Source: Sulfurimonas sp. (GTDB taxonomy: Bacteria > Campylobacterota > Campylobacteria > Campylobacterales > Sulfurimonadaceae). From it: DNA of 64,000 nucleotides. Shown piece after piece: positions 61,160 to 64,000 of the stretch (positions are counted from its first letter, which is position 1; every line of letters begins with the position of its first letter). The notes below the pieces were generated by a model that was not told where the DNA came from, did no database searches, and saw nothing but the letters and a program-made list of their open reading frames with translations. Location of the stretch: the NCBI RefSeq assembly GCF_028714655.1, contig NZ_JAQTLY010000003.1:140547-204546 (forward strand), read 5' to 3'. The position numbers were made by a program, and so were the translations under genes.

Positions 61160-63736
61160 ATGGATAATATTTTTGAAAAACTAACAAACAATATGAGTGA
61201 AACGATAGAGTCGTCAGTATCGCTCGCACTTTACAATAAAAATCAGGAAGTTGAGCCGATACATTTTTTATGGGCGCAGCTGACAAACTCAAACTCTGTC
61301 TTAAACCAGATGTTTAATAAAATGGGAGTGAGCAAAGCTGCCGTTGAGTTGGATGTAAAGAGCATAAGCGAGAAGCTGCCAAAATCATCATCCGTAACAA
61401 AAGAGAATATTAAGCTCTCAAGAAATTTCGTTCAAACACTGCAAAACGGTGTAGGTCTTATGACAAAAAACGGAGACTCTTTTTTAGCCGTCGATACTTA
61501 TATGTTGGCGAATATAAAGAGTGAGCCGTTTTTTAGCCTGCTTAAAAAATATATAGATGTCTCAGAGCTTATAAAAAATTTAGAGAGTTCCCGCGGCGGA
61601 GCAAAAATAAGTTCTCAAAGCTCCGATGAAACGCTGGAATCGCTCTCAAAATATGGCATAGACTTGACCATAGAAGCAAAAGAGGGGAAACTCTCTCCTG
61701 TTATCGGGCGTGATGAAGAGATAACACGGATGATGCAGATACTTATCCGTAAAACTAAAAACAATCCGATGCTGCTCGGTGAGCCGGGAGTCGGTAAAAC
61801 TGCTTTGGTTGAAGGACTTGCACAGAGAATAAGCGACGGGGCTGTTCCTACATCGCTTCAAAATAAAAAAGTCATCGCACTTGATATGAGTGCGCTAATT
61901 GCCGGTGCAAAATATAGAGGAGAGTTTGAAGATAGACTCAAATCTGTTATTGATGAGGTGAAAAAGAGCGGAAATATCATACTTTTCATAGATGAAATTC
62001 ATACGATTGTAGGAGCAGGGGCAAGCGAGGGGAGCATGGATGCTGCAAATATCCTAAAACCGGCTCTTGCGCGCGGTGAGCTTCATACCATTGGAGCAAC
62101 GACACTTAAAGAGTATAGAAAATATTTTGAAAAAGATATGGCGCTTCAAAGACGCTTCTTGCCTATCAGCGTAAATGAGCCCAGCGTAAATCAATCTTTG
62201 CAGATACTAAGAGGCATAAAAGAGAGACTGGAGACCCATCATAATGTAACCATAACGGACAGTGCTTTGGTTGCGGCGGCAAAACTCTCGGATAGATACA
62301 TAGCGGATAGATTTTTACCTGACAAAGCAATCGACCTGATAGACGAAGCAGCAGCGGAACTTAAGATGCAGATAGAGTCGGAACCTAACGCTCTAAGCAG
62401 TGCCAAGATAAAAAGATCCGAACTTCGCGTTGAGCAAGAAGCGCTTAAAATGGAAGAGTCGCCGGCAAATACAAAACGGCTAGAAGAGATAAAAAAAGAG
62501 TTAGCCGATGTTGAAGAGAGGGTTAGAGGTTTAGAAGCACAATTTGCAAACGAAAAAGAGGTATTTGGAAAAATATCAAGCATAAAAAACGAGATTGAAG
62601 CAAAAAGAAGAGAAGCAAATGTAGCTAAAAGCACATCCGAATTTAATCGCGCAGCAGAGATAGAGTATGGAGAGATACCGTCATTGTTGGCAAAAGAGAA
62701 AGAGATTGCGCAAAATTGGGAGAATCTTCAAAAAGAGGGAACCCTTCTAAAAAACAGTGTAGATGAAGAGTCGATTGCTTCGATTATTTCGAGATGGACG
62801 GGCATCCCGATTAAAAAGATGCTTCAAGCGGATAAAGATAAGATTTTAAATGTTGAAGACGAGTTAAATAAAGAGGTAGTCGGACAAAGCAAAGCAACTC
62901 ATGCAGTTGCCCGTGCAATAAAGAGAAACAAAGCAGGTCTTTCAAGCGGCAACTCTCCAATCGGAAGTTTCCTCTTTTTAGGGCCGACGGGTGTAGGTAA
63001 GACACAGACTGCAAAAACTTTGGCTAAGTTTTTGTTTGACTCTCCCGATGCTATGGTGAGAATCGATATGAGCGAATATATGGAGAAGCACTCAGTTTCA
63101 AGACTTGTAGGTGCGGCACCGGGATATGTCGGATATGAAGAGGGCGGGCAGCTAACCGAGGCAGTTAGAAGAAAGCCGTATAGCGTTATACTTTTTGATG
63201 AGGTTGAAAAAGCTCATCCTGATGTATTTAACATCTTGCTTCAAGTTTTAGACGACGGAAGGTTGACCGATAACAAAGGCGTAACGGTTGATTTTACAAA
63301 TACCATTATCATCTTAACTTCAAATATAGCAAGCGATAAGATTATAAACAATCCCGATTCGCAAATGCTTCAAGAGCTGGTTATGGGTGAGTTAAGAAAG
63401 TCGTTTAAGCCGGAATTTTTAAACCGCTTGGATGATATAGTTATATTTAATGCACTCGGTCGTGAACAGATAGTCGGAATCGTAGATATTTTCTTTAATG
63501 AGATTGCTAAAAAGGTTGCGGGCAAGGAGATAACTTTAACGCTGAGCCAGAGTGCAAAAGCTTATATAGCAGAGGCTGGATTTGACCCTATTTATGGGGC
63601 TAGACCGCTCAAACGCGCTCTGTATGAAATAGTTGAAGACAGACTTGCGGAGTTAATACTTGAAGGTAGAGTTGAAGAGGGTTCCCATGTTGAGTTTGAT
63701 TTTCAAAACGGCAAGATAGAGGTGAAAATATCTTAA
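61160..63736 (+). CDS. clpB: ATP-dependent disaggregase ClpB
   Basis: 858-aa Hsp100 chaperone that pulls proteins out of aggregates with DnaK. N-domain (about 1-145); first AAA+ domain with Walker A GEPGVGKT and Walker [10 protein letters not shown]; middle coiled coil (about 400-525); second AAA+ domain with [22 protein letters not shown], and the conserved C-terminal [19 protein letters not shown] ribosome site is at 61149. A composite repeat lies directly upstream. Confidence 0.97.
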   Translation: MDNIFEKLTNNMSETIESSVSLALYNKNQEVEPIHFLWAQLTNSNSVLNQMFNKMGVSKAAVELDVKSISEKLPKSSSVTKENIKLSRNFVQTLQNGVGLMTKNGDSFLAVDTYMLANIKSEPFFSLLKKYIDVSELIKNLESSRGGAKISSQSSDETLESLSKYGIDLTIEAKEGKLSPVIGRDEEITRMMQILIRKTKNNPMLLGEPGVGKTALVEGLAQRISDGAVPTSLQNKKVIALDMSALIAGAKYRGEFEDRLKSVIDEVKKSGNIILFIDEIHTIVGAGASEGSMDAANILKPALARGELHTIGATTLKEYRKYFEKDMALQRRFLPISVNEPSVNQSLQILRGIKERLETHHNVTITDSALVAAAKLSDRYIADRFLPDKAIDLIDEAAAELKMQIESEPNALSSAKIKRSELRVEQEALKMEESPANTKRLEEIKKELADVEERVRGLEAQFANEKEVFGKISSIKNEIEAKRREANVAKSTSEFNRAAEIEYGEIPSLLAKEKEIAQNWENLQKEGTLLKNSVDEESIASIISRWTGIPIKKMLQADKDKILNVEDELNKEVVGQSKATHAVARAIKRNKAGLSSGNSPIGSFLFLGPTGVGKTQTAKTLAKFLFDSPDAMVRIDMSEYMEKHSVSRLVGAAPGYVGYEEGGQLTEAVRRKPYSVILFDEVEKAHPDVFNILLQVLDDGRLTDNKGVTVDFTNTIIILTSNIASDKIINNPDSQMLQELVMGELRKSFKPEFLNRLDDIVIFNALGREQIVGIVDIFFNEIAKKVAGKEITLTLSQSAKAYIAEAGFDPIYGARPLKRALYEIVEDRLAELILEGRVEEGSHVEFDFQNGKIEVKIS

Positions 63737-63819
63737 ATAGGGCAGACGGTATAATCTTAACCGCACTTTAAGTAACTTTTTTGTAACATTCGCAACTTAA
63801 TTTCAAAGAAGGATGTGTC

Positions 63820-63954
63820 ATGAAAAGAACATACCAGCCTCATGGTAAACCGAAAAAAACAACTCACGGTTTCAGAGCAAGAATGGCAACGAAAAACGGT
63901 CGTAGAGTACTTAACCGTCGTCGTGCTAAAGGTCGTAAAAAATTGTCAGTTTAG
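63820..63954 (+). CDS. rpmH: 50S ribosomal protein L34
   Basis: 44-aa ribosomal protein: [22 protein letters not shown], cited in part, then [31 protein letters not shown] ribosome site at 63806. Normally followed by rnpA, as here. Confidence 0.97.
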   Translation: MKRTYQPHGKPKKTTHGFRARMATKNGRRVLNRRRAKGRKKLSV

Positions 63955-64000
63955 GAAATTTCTATACGCTGAAGCTTCATCGTGAGTTTCAGTACATATA
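63942..64000 (+). CDS. rnpA: Ribonuclease P protein component, 5' end only
   Basis: In the frame that reads through the window edge the sequence gives [14 protein letters not shown], which resembles RnpA N-termini, and the gene after rpmH is expected to be rnpA. The frame is open from a stop at 63936. No ATG, GTG or TTG is found in it; ATT at 63942 (with AAGG 8 bp upstream) or CTG at 63969 are the only near-starts. Truncated by the end of the window. Confidence 0.65.
   Translation, partial: MVSLGNFYTLKLHREFQYI

Noticed and set aside
62239..62634. 131-aa Ser/Ala-rich ORF antisense to clpB
   Set aside because: Shadow of the Glu/Lys-rich coiled-coil region of ClpB; low complexity composition.

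Overview
The window looks like a piece of a Campylobacterota chromosome, most probably Sulfurimonas or a close relative. It is AT-rich and densely packed, with many 4-bp ATGA overlaps. The tatA-argS neighbourhood, a dimeric all-alpha dUTPase, ovoA, an NrfD-type molybdoenzyme operon, a NosL lipoprotein, a multihaem cytochrome and a CzcA/CusA-type metal pump fit a chemolithotrophic sulfur/nitrogen-cycling epsilon-type bacterium. The genus is inferred from gene content and protein style; no search was run.

Layout. 1-7.7 kb: tail of an upstream gene, tatA, argS, an L,D-transpeptidase-like protein, a GNAT enzyme, a DnaQ-type exonuclease, then an amidase - DUF819 permease - L-Ala-D/L-Glu epimerase operon that looks like murein peptide salvage. 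7.8-15.2 kb (minus strand): a tripartite heavy-metal RND pump with two small secreted proteins, and a five-haem cytochrome c. 15.3-20.7 kb: a helical-repeat protein overlapping a MoxR AAA+ ATPase, a DPS-like ferritin and an MMPL/RND transporter. 20.9-21.8 kb: a BrnT/BrnA toxin-antitoxin pair and tRNA-Asn and tRNA-Met. 22-24.1 kb: groES-groEL. 24.4-32.6 kb: pgeF; the ovothiol genes ovoA and a probable ovoB, separated by an AAA/DUF4143 ATPase and an Eco47II-like restriction-modification pair; small genes. 32.6-39.2 kb: a 58-aa Cys4 protein, dUTPase, an ABC ATPase, and a long minus-strand transcription unit ctpA-purC-purS-purQ-SH3 protein-plsC-crcB. 39.4-43.4 kb: hemerythrin, an NnrS-like membrane protein, aroK, a thioredoxin-like protein, hisD. 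43.6-48.6 kb: a B-C-A ordered molybdopterin oxidoreductase operon. 48.7-53.3 kb: TlpA-like, NosL-like, Pit phosphate transporter, cyclophilin, HU, an HTH pair. 53.6-64 kb: FapA/DUF342 pair, class II aldolase, CmoA-like methyltransferase, a 101-bp tandem repeat, nth, parvulin, D-cysteine desulfhydrase-like enzyme, clpB, rpmH and the start of rnpA.

The most unusual content is not in genes. About nine copies of a MITE-like composite element of about 115-145 bp are scattered between genes. The best copies have TAGACTTCTT terminal inverted repeats around two internal palindromes. Six copies carry a 25-bp cassette placed at the same central position of a palindrome. One copy lies between groES and groEL and its first three bases are the groES stop codon. 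A second, unrelated structure is a 2.75-copy 101-bp tandem repeat after the cmoA-like gene, whose hairpins differ between copies by paired compensatory changes.
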